Shown here in pieces: positions 6,679 through 13,048 of a stretch of DNA of 13,048 bases. The stretch's first letter is position 1. Each line of letters begins with the position of its first letter. The notes beneath the pieces were generated by a model. It was given only the letters and a program-made list of their open reading frames with translations, ran no database searches and was not told the DNA's origin. The stretch lies in assembly GCA_003446735.1 (NCBI GenBank), contig DMCJ01000226.1, positions 1 through 13,048 on the forward strand. The letters run 5' to 3'. The position numbers were made by a program, and so were the translations under genes. Origin of the DNA: Lachnospiraceae bacterium. GTDB taxonomy: Bacteria > Bacillota > Clostridia > Lachnospirales > Lachnospiraceae.

Positions 6679-8226
6679 ATGAAAGATAGCAAAGCGGAAG
6701 TAATGAGAAAAACGTTAATATCTATATTGGCCGGTGTGCTGTCTTTGCTGCTTGCAAGATACAGTCTGTGCCTTGATGAAATCTACGGTATAAAGCTGGT
6801 TTGGTCTGTAGTTTTTTCATTATTGGTAGGACTGGCTTTTGAATGGCAGTATAGTATTCTGACGGTTATATCCGGTCTTATCTGGATCCCGGCGGTTGCA
6901 GATATCAATCCGTCCGGAGTGTATTCTGTGTGCTTATCGGTGTGTTTTTCGCTTTGGGTAATATTCAATGGTTTTATGATAAATAAAGAAGATCTGAAGA
7001 AACCATATATGGTTTATATTAAAGAAATGATATTCGGACTTATGACTGCCGTTTTGTTGTATTATATTCCGGCTAACCTGCCGGGGGTCGGTTATAACAG
7101 ATTTATCATGCCGGGAGTAACGCTAAGATTAAACGTTATTAATTACCTGTTTACCATTCTTATGCTTGTTTCGGTGTCATTTATAGTATTTGAATTTGAT
7201 GTTTTCAAGAAATATGTTTTAGGGGAAGAGGGAGAAAAGGATGTGTTGGTATACAAATATGCAGGGTTGACTGTTTTATTAAGCACTCTTTTCTATGTGT
7301 TTGATACCATTGTAGATAACATTTATGCAAGTTCAAAGGGAATACATCTTTCTTTTATCAGAGTGAACACAGGCGGAAGCATTAAGATAACCATCTTTTG
7401 TTTCTTTTCTGCCGTTATATGTAAAAAACTGATCGTGTCAAAGAGAAATCAGTTGGAATATGAAAGTAAAATAGAGTCATGGAACAGATTATTGGAGACA
7501 CAGATAGATGAAAGAACCAGGGAACTTAAAAACGCATATGATGATCTGGAATCCTACAGTTATACCGTCTCACATGAGCTGAAAAGTCCTTTAAGAGAGA
7601 TAGAAGCATATATTGAGATAATAGAAGAGGATAATTATGAAGCATTAAAAGAGGAATCTTTAAATGATCTTCGTTCGGTTAAAAAAGTATGTTCCGATAC
7701 GATAAAGCTTATTCAGCAGATGATGGATTATGCAAGAGTCGGATATACAATACTGAAACCGGAGTATATCGATATGTATGATCTTATCGTAGACTGCGTA
7801 AGGGAACTTCGTGGTGAGAATCCACACAGGAATATTATTTTTCAAACGGAGAATATTGAGCCTGTGATCGGTGATGCTTTTCTGATACGTCAGGCGGTAT
7901 ATAATATACTTTCCAATGCCGTTAAATATACAGCAAAAAGGGAATATGCCGTTGTTGAAATATCTTCATACAAAAAAAGAGGAACTGTATGCTTTTCGTT
8001 CAATGATAACGGTGTGGGATTTGACCAAAACAGCGCAGATAAACTTTTTGAAGTGTTTGGCAGGCTGCATAATGAATCTGATTTTGAAGGAAAAGGTGTC
8101 GGGCTTGCAACGGTTAAAAAGATAATAAGCCGTCATGGAGGAAGTGTTTCCATAAGAGGAAGCCTGGATAAGGGATGCGAGGTGTATTTTGAAATACCCG
8201 ATCTGGATTTTATGAAAAACGCTTGA
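6679..8226 (+). CDS. Membrane sensor histidine kinase with unrecognised N-terminal sensor region
   Basis: A 515-residue kinase, probable partner of the preceding regulator. The first 250 residues contain about eight hydrophobic stretches (roughly 12-30, 37-54, 58-76, 81-100, 113-131, 151-173, 193-211, 233-252) with short loops, so sensing is probably within or near the membrane; no PAS, GAF or HAMP domain is apparent. A short coiled segment leads to a HisKA-type domain with His299 in SHELKSP, then the ATPase domain: N-box with Asn413 in NILSNAVKY, G1 DNGVGF (443-448) and G2 GKGVGLATVK (471-480). The kinase should be active. I chose the ATG two bases after the regulator stop, with a modest GGGA at 6668-6671. 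An in-frame TTG at 6673 overlaps that stop and would add two residues. The coupling indicates co-translation. The signal sensed is unknown; an amide or nitrogen cue is a guess. Confidence 0.9.
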   Translation: MKDSKAEVMRKTLISILAGVLSLLLARYSLCLDEIYGIKLVWSVVFSLLVGLAFEWQYSILTVISGLIWIPAVADINPSGVYSVCLSVCFSLWVIFNGFMINKEDLKKPYMVYIKEMIFGLMTAVLLYYIPANLPGVGYNRFIMPGVTLRLNVINYLFTILMLVSVSFIVFEFDVFKKYVLGEEGEKDVLVYKYAGLTVLLSTLFYVFDTIVDNIYASSKGIHLSFIRVNTGGSIKITIFCFFSAVICKKLIVSKRNQLEYESKIESWNRLLETQIDERTRELKNAYDDLESYSYTVSHELKSPLREIEAYIEIIEEDNYEALKEESLNDLRSVKKVCSDTIKLIQQMMDYARVGYTILKPEYIDMYDLIVDCVRELRGENPHRNIIFQTENIEPVIGDAFLIRQAVYNILSNAVKYTAKREYAVVEISSYKKRGTVCFSFNDNGVGFDQNSADKLFEVFGRLHNESDFEGKGVGLATVKKIISRHGGSVSIRGSLDKGCEVYFEIPDLDFMKNA

Positions 8227-8250
8227 CAAGATATAGATTGATGTTATAAT
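8223..8250 (+). promoter_or_regulatory. Sigma-A-type promoter, consensus hexamers
   Basis: TTGACA at 8223-8228 and TATAAT at 8245-8250 are both exact consensus, with a 16-base spacer. The -35 box overlaps the TGA stop of the histidine kinase (8224-8226). Transcription should begin around 8256-8259. It is the only strong promoter I see for gltB, but a terminator hairpin begins only about 20-25 bases after the expected start, so it may drive an attenuated leader or a short RNA. No GlnR/TnrA-like box is obvious around it. Confidence 0.75.
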
Positions 8251-8279
8251 GATAGCATATTTATAGGAAACGAAGCAAA

Positions 8280-8319
8280 GGCGCTTCAAGTATGTATATA
8301 TACTTGAAGTGCCTTTTTT
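8280..8319 (+). terminator. Intrinsic terminator between the kinase gene and gltB
   Basis: The arms at 8280-8293 and 8300-8313 form 14 consecutive pairs (13 Watson-Crick, one G-T) around a six-base loop, followed by six T at 8314-8319. The left arm reads GGCGCTTCAAGTAT. It can end the amide/two-component transcript, but it also lies downstream of the strong promoter at 8223-8250, so it would stop that transcript too unless it is bypassed. A weaker competing hairpin, GAAGC (8272-8276) with GCTTC (8283-8287), overlaps the left arm. Confidence 0.85.
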
Positions 8320-8332
8320 GCGCGTACTACAA

Positions 8333-8454
8333 GCGATGCATGTTTGAACATATGAAGTCGCCGCAAGCTTGCTTGCAGGAGACTTTGTATGTTCGAACAT
8401 ATAGCGCGACAGCGCGACACCGAAGGTTGCGAAGCAACCGGAGGAATGCATCGC
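8333..8454 (+). ncRNA. Candidate structured leader or palindromic element upstream of gltB
   Basis: Three helices can be drawn by eye. P1: GCGATGC (8333-8339) with GCATCGC (8448-8454). P2: 8340-8359 with 8381-8400, 20 uninterrupted pairs including three G-U wobbles, then a G-A mismatch, CC/GG, a bulged A, and GCAAG/CTTGC closed by the loop CTTG (8368-8371), a known stable RNA tetraloop. P3: GGTTGC (8425-8430) with GCAACC (8434-8439) and loop GAA. P1 stacks directly on P2, which suggests a three-way junction. The linker holds a GCGCGAC direct repeat (8404-8410, 8412-8418). The gltB ribosome site at 8463-8468 lies just outside P1. I recognise no known riboswitch class. It could be a cis-regulatory RNA or a dispersed palindromic repeat. 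Confidence 0.5.
8388..8401. repeat. Perfect 14-base palindrome TATGTTCGAACATA
   Basis: TATGTTCGAACATA equals its own reverse complement. A near copy, ATGTTTGAACAT, lies at 8340-8351, about 49 bases away centre to centre. Both are also the outer ends of the long hairpin P2, so they may be operators for a dimeric regulator or only a by-product of RNA pairing. Confidence 0.6.
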
Positions 8455-8473
8455 GAGTTTACAGGAGGATATC

Positions 8474-11400
8474 ATGGACCAGATCAGGGAAAAAGGATTA
8501 TACGAAGCGGAGTTTGAGCACGATAACTGCGGTATCGGTGCGATCATCCAGATGGACGGAAAGGAAAGTCACAGGCTTGTTGATGATGCACTTTCCATCG
8601 TTGAGAATCTTGAGCACAGGGCAGGAAAGGATGCTGAAGGAAAGACCGGTGACGGTGTCGGGATCCTGACCCAGATACCTCATGATTTCTTTAAGAAGGT
8701 CCTTGCAAAAAAAGGGATAGAGCTGCCTGATAAGAGACAGTACGGCGTAGGTGTATTTTTCTTTCCTGTTGACGATCTTAAGGTCCGTCAGGCGCGTTCC
8801 ATGTTCGAGATCATCGTGCGTAAGCAGGGAATGGAGATCATCGCATGGAGGGATGTCGACATCACTCCCGAAGTCCTCGGAAATAAAGCACGCGAGTGCA
8901 TGCCCGTCATCTCCCAGGTATTTATCAAAAGACCCGCAGGTCTTAAGGAAGATATCGATTTTGACAGGAAGCTCTATATAATCCGAAGGGAGTTTGAGCA
9001 AAGCAGCGTTAATACCTATATGCCTTCATTATCCTGCAGGACGATCGTATATAAGGGAATGTTCCTTGTGGGGCAGCTTCGCACATTCTTTAATGACCTT
9101 CGTGATAAGGATTACAAATCCGCGATCGCGATGGTGCATTCGAGATTTTCGACCAATACCGAGCCGAGCTGGAACAGGGCTCATCCCAATCGCCTCATGG
9201 TCCATAACGGCGAGATAAATACGATAAAGGGTAATGCCGATAAGATGCTTGCCCGCGAGGAGACGATGTTTACAAAGAAGTTCTCCACCGAGGATATGAC
9301 GAAGGTCCTTCCCGTTATTTCCCAGAGCGGTTCCGACTCGGCAATGCTCGATAATACTTTGGAATTCCTTATGATGAGCGGAATGGATCTGCCTCTTGCA
9401 GCCATGATCGCGATCCCCGAGCCCTGGGCACACAATGATACCTTATCCCAGGAAGAGAGGGATTTCTATCAGTATTACGCAACGATGATGGAGCCTTGGG
9501 ACGGTCCTGCATCGATCCTGTTCTCGGACGGTGATGTGATGGGTGCGATCCTTGACCGTAACGGACTTCGTCCTTCCAGATATTATGTGACAAAAGACAG
9601 AAGACTCATACTATCATCCGAGGTCGGCGTCCTTAAGATCGACGAGAAGGATATAGTAAAGAAGGAGCGCCTCCATCCCGGAAAGATGCTGCTCGTTGAT
9701 ACGAAGCAGGGCAAGCTTTTCTTAGATCACGAGATAAAGGAAAAATATGCGCTTTCCGCTCCTTACGGCGAGTGGCTTGACATGAGCCTTTTAGAGCTTA
9801 AGGATATACGAATCCCGAATGAGAAGATCCCTTCATATACGAGAGAGGAAAGAAAGAGACTTCAGAAGGCCTTCGGCTATACATATGAGAATTACCATGA
9901 CGGCATAAGGAACATGGCATTAAACGGTATCGAGCAGATCGGCGCGATGGGTGTGGATACCCCGATCGCATCGCTTTCAAATGAGTACCAGCCTCTGTTC
10001 TATTATTTCAAACAGCTTTTTGCCCAGGTTACGAATCCCCCGATCGATGCGGAGAGGGAAAAGATCGTTACTTCCCGCACGGTCTATGTAGGTAAGAACG
10101 GTAACCTTTTAGAGGAAAAGCCCGAGAACTGCCATGTACTTAAGATCCATAATCCGATCCTTACGGACCTCGATCTTATGAAGATCTCGCATCTTGATAA
10201 GGAAGGCATAAAGGCAAGGAAGGTTTCCATTTTATATTACAAGAGCACACCGATGAAGAGGGTTCTCGATCATCTCTTTGTTGAAGTTGATAAGGCTTAC
10301 AGGGAGGGCGCGAGCATCCTGATCTTATCCGACAGAGGTGTTGATGAAAATCATGTTGCGATCCCCTCGCTTCTTGCGGTAGCTGCCGTTCATAAGCATC
10401 TGGTAGATACCAAGAAATGTACCGCGATGTCACTCATACTTGAGTCCGGTGAGCCCTGCGAGGTGCATCATTTTGCAACGCTCTTAGGCTTCGGTGCTTC
10501 GGCTGTAAACCCTTATCTTGCTCATTCGACGATAGGTGAGCTTATCGACGACGGACTTTTGGAAAAGGATTATTATGCGGCTGTCGAGGATTATGACAAG
10601 GCTGTCTTAAACGGTATTGTTAAGATCGCATCCAAGATGGGTATTTCCACTATCAGATCCTATCAGGGCAGCAGGATATTCGAGGCGATCGGTATTTCGA
10701 AGGAAGTCATTGACGATTATTTCTCAAAGACCGTAAGCCGTGTCGGCGGTATCACCTTAGATGATATCGGAAGGGCTGTTGATGAGCAGCACGGCAAGGC
10801 ATTTGATCCTTTGGGACTTAATGTTAATCTCGAGCTTACCGCAAAGGGAAGACATAAGTTAAGGAGCGCCGGTGAGAACCACAGATATAATCCGCAGACA
10901 ATTCATATGCTTCAGTGTGCGACAAGAGAAGGCGACTATGAGAAGTTCAAGGCATATACGGAAATGGTAGATGCCGAGAAGACGGGATATTTAAGGAGCC
11001 TGATGGATTTCAATTATCCGGAGAATGGCATTGATATAAATGAAGTTGAGAGCGAAGAAGAGATCGTTAAGCATTTTAAGACAGGCGCGATGAGCTACGG
11101 ATCCATATCCGAGGAAGCGCATAAGACGCTTGCGATCGCGATGAACCACCTTCACGGAAAATCAAATTCCGGAGAAGGCGGAGAGAGTGATGAAAGACTT
11201 GAAAGCGCAGGCACCGATCACGATGAGAGTTCGGCGATAAAGCAGGTTGCGAGCGGGCGTTTCGGTGTAACAAGCAAATATCTTGTAAGCGCAAAAGAGA
11301 TCCAGATAAAGATGGCTCAGGGAGCAAAGCCCGGTGAGGGCGGACATCTTCCGGGAAGAAAGGTATATCCCTGGATAGCAAAGACGAGGCATTCGACTCC

Positions 11401-13012
11401 GGGTGTTAGCCTGATTTCTCCTCCTCCTCATCATGATATTTATTCGATCGAAGATCTGGCACAGCTTATCTATGATCTTAAGAATTCGAATAAATATGCA
11501 CGAATATCGGTCAAGCTCGTATCCGAAGTCGGTGTCGGTACCGTTGCGGCAGGCGTTGCCAAGGCAGGCGCCGAGGTCATTTTAGTATCGGGCTATGACG
11601 GAGGTACCGGAGCGGCTCCTTTAAGCTCCATTCACAATGCGGGACTTCCCTGGGAGCTTGGTCTTGCAGAGACTCATCAGACTCTTGTTGCAAACGGGTT
11701 AAGAGACCAGGTCGTTATAGAAACAGATGGAAAGCTTATGAGCGGAAGAGATGTTGTCATCGCAGCGATATTGGGAGCTGAGGAATTCGGATTTGCGACA
11801 GCTCCGCTCGTTACGATGGGATGCGTGATGATGAGGGTCTGCCATTCCGATACATGCCCCATGGGTATCGCGACCCAGAACCCGGAGCTTAGGAAGAATT
11901 TCGCGGGTAAGCCCGAATATGTTGAAAACTTCATGCTGTTTATCGCAAGGCAGCTTCGTGAATATATGGCTGCTCTTGGCGTTCGGACATTAAAGGAACT
12001 TGTCGGAAGGACCGATCTTTTAAAGGTTAAGGATGGTCTTACCGGTAAGCAGGATCATATAGATCTTTCCGGAATACTTCTTGATATGAGCTCTGTGGAA
12101 AGAGACAGGCAGACATTTAATTTAGAAAGAAGATATGATTTTAAGCTTGAGAGCACCAAGGATGAAGCCGTCCTCCTTAAGTCGGATGAAGTTTTATCTT
12201 CCATTAGGAAGGGAACGAAGAGCGTAGTAAATATCGAGCTTTCAAATACCGACAGGACATTCGGAACCCTGCTTGGCGCAGAGATAACAAGGAATAATCC
12301 GGAAGGTCTTAAGGACGATACGATAACGATAGAATGTATGGGTGCCGGCGGACAGAGCTTCGGAGCATTTATCCCCAAGGGTCTTACACTTGATCTTACC
12401 GGTGATTCAAATGACTATTTCGGAAAGGGATTATCGGGCGGAAAGCTCATCGTAAAAGCGCCTGCGGATGCGGGATATGACCCTTCGGAAAATATCATGA
12501 TCGGTAATGTAGCTCTATACGGAGCAACGAGCGGAGAAGCCTATATCGCAGGTATGGCGGGAGAGAGATTCTGCGTAAGAAATTCCGGTGCCACGGCGGT
12601 TGTTGAAGGCGTCGGCGAGCACGGATGCGAATACATGACGGGCGGCCGCGCCGTGATCTTAGGACCTACCGGCAAGAATTTTGCAGCCGGTATGAGCGGC
12701 GGTGTTGCCTATGTCCTTGATGAAGAGAACAAGCTATACAAGAATCTCAACAAGCAGCTCGTTGCAATGGAAAAAGTCGAGCATAAGAACGATATCGAAG
12801 AGTTAAAGAAGCTTATCGAAGCTCATGTAAAATACACCGGTTCCAAAAAGGGACAGAGGATACTCGATGATTTTGATAATATGAAGAGCTGCTTTAAGAA
12901 GATAATCCCGAATGATTATAAAGAGATCATGCACCTTATCGCAAAGAATGAGGAGCAGGGAATGAGCCGCGAGAAAGCACAGATCGAAGCATTTAAATCA
13001 TTAGCGGGATAG
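8474..13012 (+). CDS. gltB: Glutamate synthase large subunit (GOGAT alpha chain)
   Basis: A 1512-residue, full-length large subunit, which transfers the amide of glutamine to 2-oxoglutarate to make two glutamates. Domains in order: class II glutamine amidotransferase starting at catalytic Cys19 (HDNCGIG), so an 18-residue propeptide must be removed; conserved RFSTNTEPSWNR (about 224-235), HNGEINT and RNGLRPSRY (near 362); a central linker domain; the FMN and 2-oxoglutarate domain with GEGGES and KPGEGGHLPG; the 3Fe-4S cysteines 1117, 1123 and 1128 in the segment GCVMMRVCHSDTCPMG; and the C-terminal GXGXG beta-helix (about 1289-1430). AGGAGG at 8463-8468 sits five bases before ATG. No small subunit gltD is inside the window; it may follow downstream or lie elsewhere. 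Together with glnA it makes up the GS-GOGAT ammonia route. Codon choice looks more GC-rich than in the upstream genes, consistent with a conserved, well-expressed gene. Confidence 0.97.
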   Translation: MDQIREKGLYEAEFEHDNCGIGAIIQMDGKESHRLVDDALSIVENLEHRAGKDAEGKTGDGVGILTQIPHDFFKKVLAKKGIELPDKRQYGVGVFFFPVDDLKVRQARSMFEIIVRKQGMEIIAWRDVDITPEVLGNKARECMPVISQVFIKRPAGLKEDIDFDRKLYIIRREFEQSSVNTYMPSLSCRTIVYKGMFLVGQLRTFFNDLRDKDYKSAIAMVHSRFSTNTEPSWNRAHPNRLMVHNGEINTIKGNADKMLAREETMFTKKFSTEDMTKVLPVISQSGSDSAMLDNTLEFLMMSGMDLPLAAMIAIPEPWAHNDTLSQEERDFYQYYATMMEPWDGPASILFSDGDVMGAILDRNGLRPSRYYVTKDRRLILSSEVGVLKIDEKDIVKKERLHPGKMLLVDTKQGKLFLDHEIKEKYALSAPYGEWLDMSLLELKDIRIPNEKIPSYTREERKRLQKAFGYTYENYHDGIRNMALNGIEQIGAMGVDTPIASLSNEYQPLFYYFKQLFAQVTNPPIDAEREKIVTSRTVYVGKNGNLLEEKPENCHVLKIHNPILTDLDLMKISHLDKEGIKARKVSILYYKSTPMKRVLDHLFVEVDKAYREGASILILSDRGVDENHVAIPSLLAVAAVHKHLVDTKKCTAMSLILESGEPCEVHHFATLLGFGASAVNPYLAHSTIGELIDDGLLEKDYYAAVEDYDKAVLNGIVKIASKMGISTIRSYQGSRIFEAIGISKEVIDDYFSKTVSRVGGITLDDIGRAVDEQHGKAFDPLGLNVNLELTAKGRHKLRSAGENHRYNPQTIHMLQCATREGDYEKFKAYTEMVDAEKTGYLRSLMDFNYPENGIDINEVESEEEIVKHFKTGAMSYGSISEEAHKTLAIAMNHLHGKSNSGEGGESDERLESAGTDHDESSAIKQVASGRFGVTSKYLVSAKEIQIKMAQGAKPGEGGHLPGRKVYPWIAKTRHSTPGVSLISPPPHHDIYSIEDLAQLIYDLKNSNKYARISVKLVSEVGVGTVAAGVAKAGAEVILVSGYDGGTGAAPLSSIHNAGLPWELGLAETHQTLVANGLRDQVVIETDGKLMSGRDVVIAAILGAEEFGFATAPLVTMGCVMMRVCHSDTCPMGIATQNPELRKNFAGKPEYVENFMLFIARQLREYMAALGVRTLKELVGRTDLLKVKDGLTGKQDHIDLSGILLDMSSVERDRQTFNLERRYDFKLESTKDEAVLLKSDEVLSSIRKGTKSVVNIELSNTDRTFGTLLGAEITRNNPEGLKDDTITIECMGAGGQSFGAFIPKGLTLDLTGDSNDYFGKGLSGGKLIVKAPADAGYDPSENIMIGNVALYGATSGEAYIAGMAGERFCVRNSGATAVVEGVGEHGCEYMTGGRAVILGPTGKNFAAGMSGGVAYVLDEENKLYKNLNKQLVAMEKVEHKNDIEELKKLIEAHVKYTGSKKGQRILDDFDNMKSCFKKIIPNDYKEIMHLIAKNEEQGMSREKAQIEAFKSLAG

Positions 13013-13048
13013 ATGAAACAGGCTTCCGCATAGGGGACGGTTCTCTAT
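13013..13048 (+). repeat. Gene-free right edge with partial GGGGACGGTTCTCT element
   Basis: After the gltB stop the window ends with CATAGGGGACGGTTCTCTAT. From memory, GGGGACGGTTCTCT-like sequences recur in Firmicute genomes, often near small transposase genes; I cannot confirm it here. Bases 13030-13048 can fold back as eight pairs with two G-T pairs around CGG, but no T-run is visible before the window ends, so I do not call a terminator. Confidence 0.35.

Noticed and set aside
8227..8330. GlnR/TnrA nitrogen-control box near the gltB promoter
   Set aside because: I looked for a TGTNA-N7-TNACA-like dyad and found none around the promoter or leader.
8346..8401. LexA/SOS-type box suggested by GAAC and GTTC near each other
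   Set aside because: The Gram-positive SOS box has GAAC before GTTC with four bases between; here the order is GTTC-GAAC, so it does not match.
8333..8454. CRISPR-like or known riboswitch reading of the repeated short palindromes
   Set aside because: There is no regular repeat-spacer spacing, and I recognise no glutamine, glycine or other known aptamer core; I keep it as an unclassified structure.
7966..8547. Minus-strand open frame of 193 codons across the kinase end, the gap and the gltB start
   Set aside because: It is antisense to two solid genes and to the promoter and terminator, with no family motif and no ribosome site that I can see.
8292..8669. Open frame starting in the terminator loop and running into gltB in another frame
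   Set aside because: It has no ribosome site, starts inside a hairpin, reads through the palindromic element and overlaps gltB; its composition is rich in Arg and Ser like a shadow frame.

Overview
The window looks like a chromosomal stretch from an anaerobic Clostridia-type Firmicute, probably of the Lachnospiraceae. This is an inference from protein style: a GSI-alpha glutamine synthetase ending in VTDWEVENYLYEY, a YesN-like regulator, strong AGGAGG-type ribosome sites and moderately AT-rich DNA. All supported genes lie on the + strand, and coding density is very high except for a 247-base gap before gltB.

Region 1 (1-5621) reads as one operon for using small amides or nitriles as a nitrogen source. 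It holds the 3' part of an UrtE-like ABC ATPase (its start is outside the window), an acetamidase/formamidase, a type I glutamine synthetase, a double-domain nitrilase-superfamily protein whose second domain has lost its catalytic Lys and Cys, and a single-domain nitrilase-superfamily amidohydrolase with an intact Glu-Lys-Glu-Cys set. Gaps between genes are only 1 to 24 bases. A plausible flow is import, hydrolysis to ammonia by one or more of the three hydrolases, then capture of the ammonia by the co-encoded glutamine synthetase.

Region 2 (5654-8226) is a two-component system: a response regulator with REC and AraC-type DNA-binding domains, and a membrane histidine kinase with about eight predicted membrane segments and no recognisable known sensor domain. 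It starts 32 bases after the last amidohydrolase with no terminator between, so it is probably co-transcribed with, and may control, the amide genes.

Region 3 (8227-8473) is an information-rich intergenic stretch. A consensus-like promoter (TTGACA, 16 bases, TATAAT) overlaps the kinase stop codon. A strong intrinsic terminator follows about 25-30 bases after the expected transcription start. Next comes a long RNA-like hairpin of 20 uninterrupted pairs plus an inner stem capped by CUUG, enclosed with a second hairpin in a possible three-way junction. The gltB ribosome site lies just outside this structure.

Region 4 (8474-13012) is a complete gltB, the large subunit of glutamate synthase, which turns glutamine plus 2-oxoglutarate into glutamate. 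The whole window therefore spans amide to ammonia to glutamine to glutamate. The final 36 bases hold no gene; they end in a GGGGACGGTTCTCT motif that resembles a dispersed repeat of Firmicutes, cut by the window edge.
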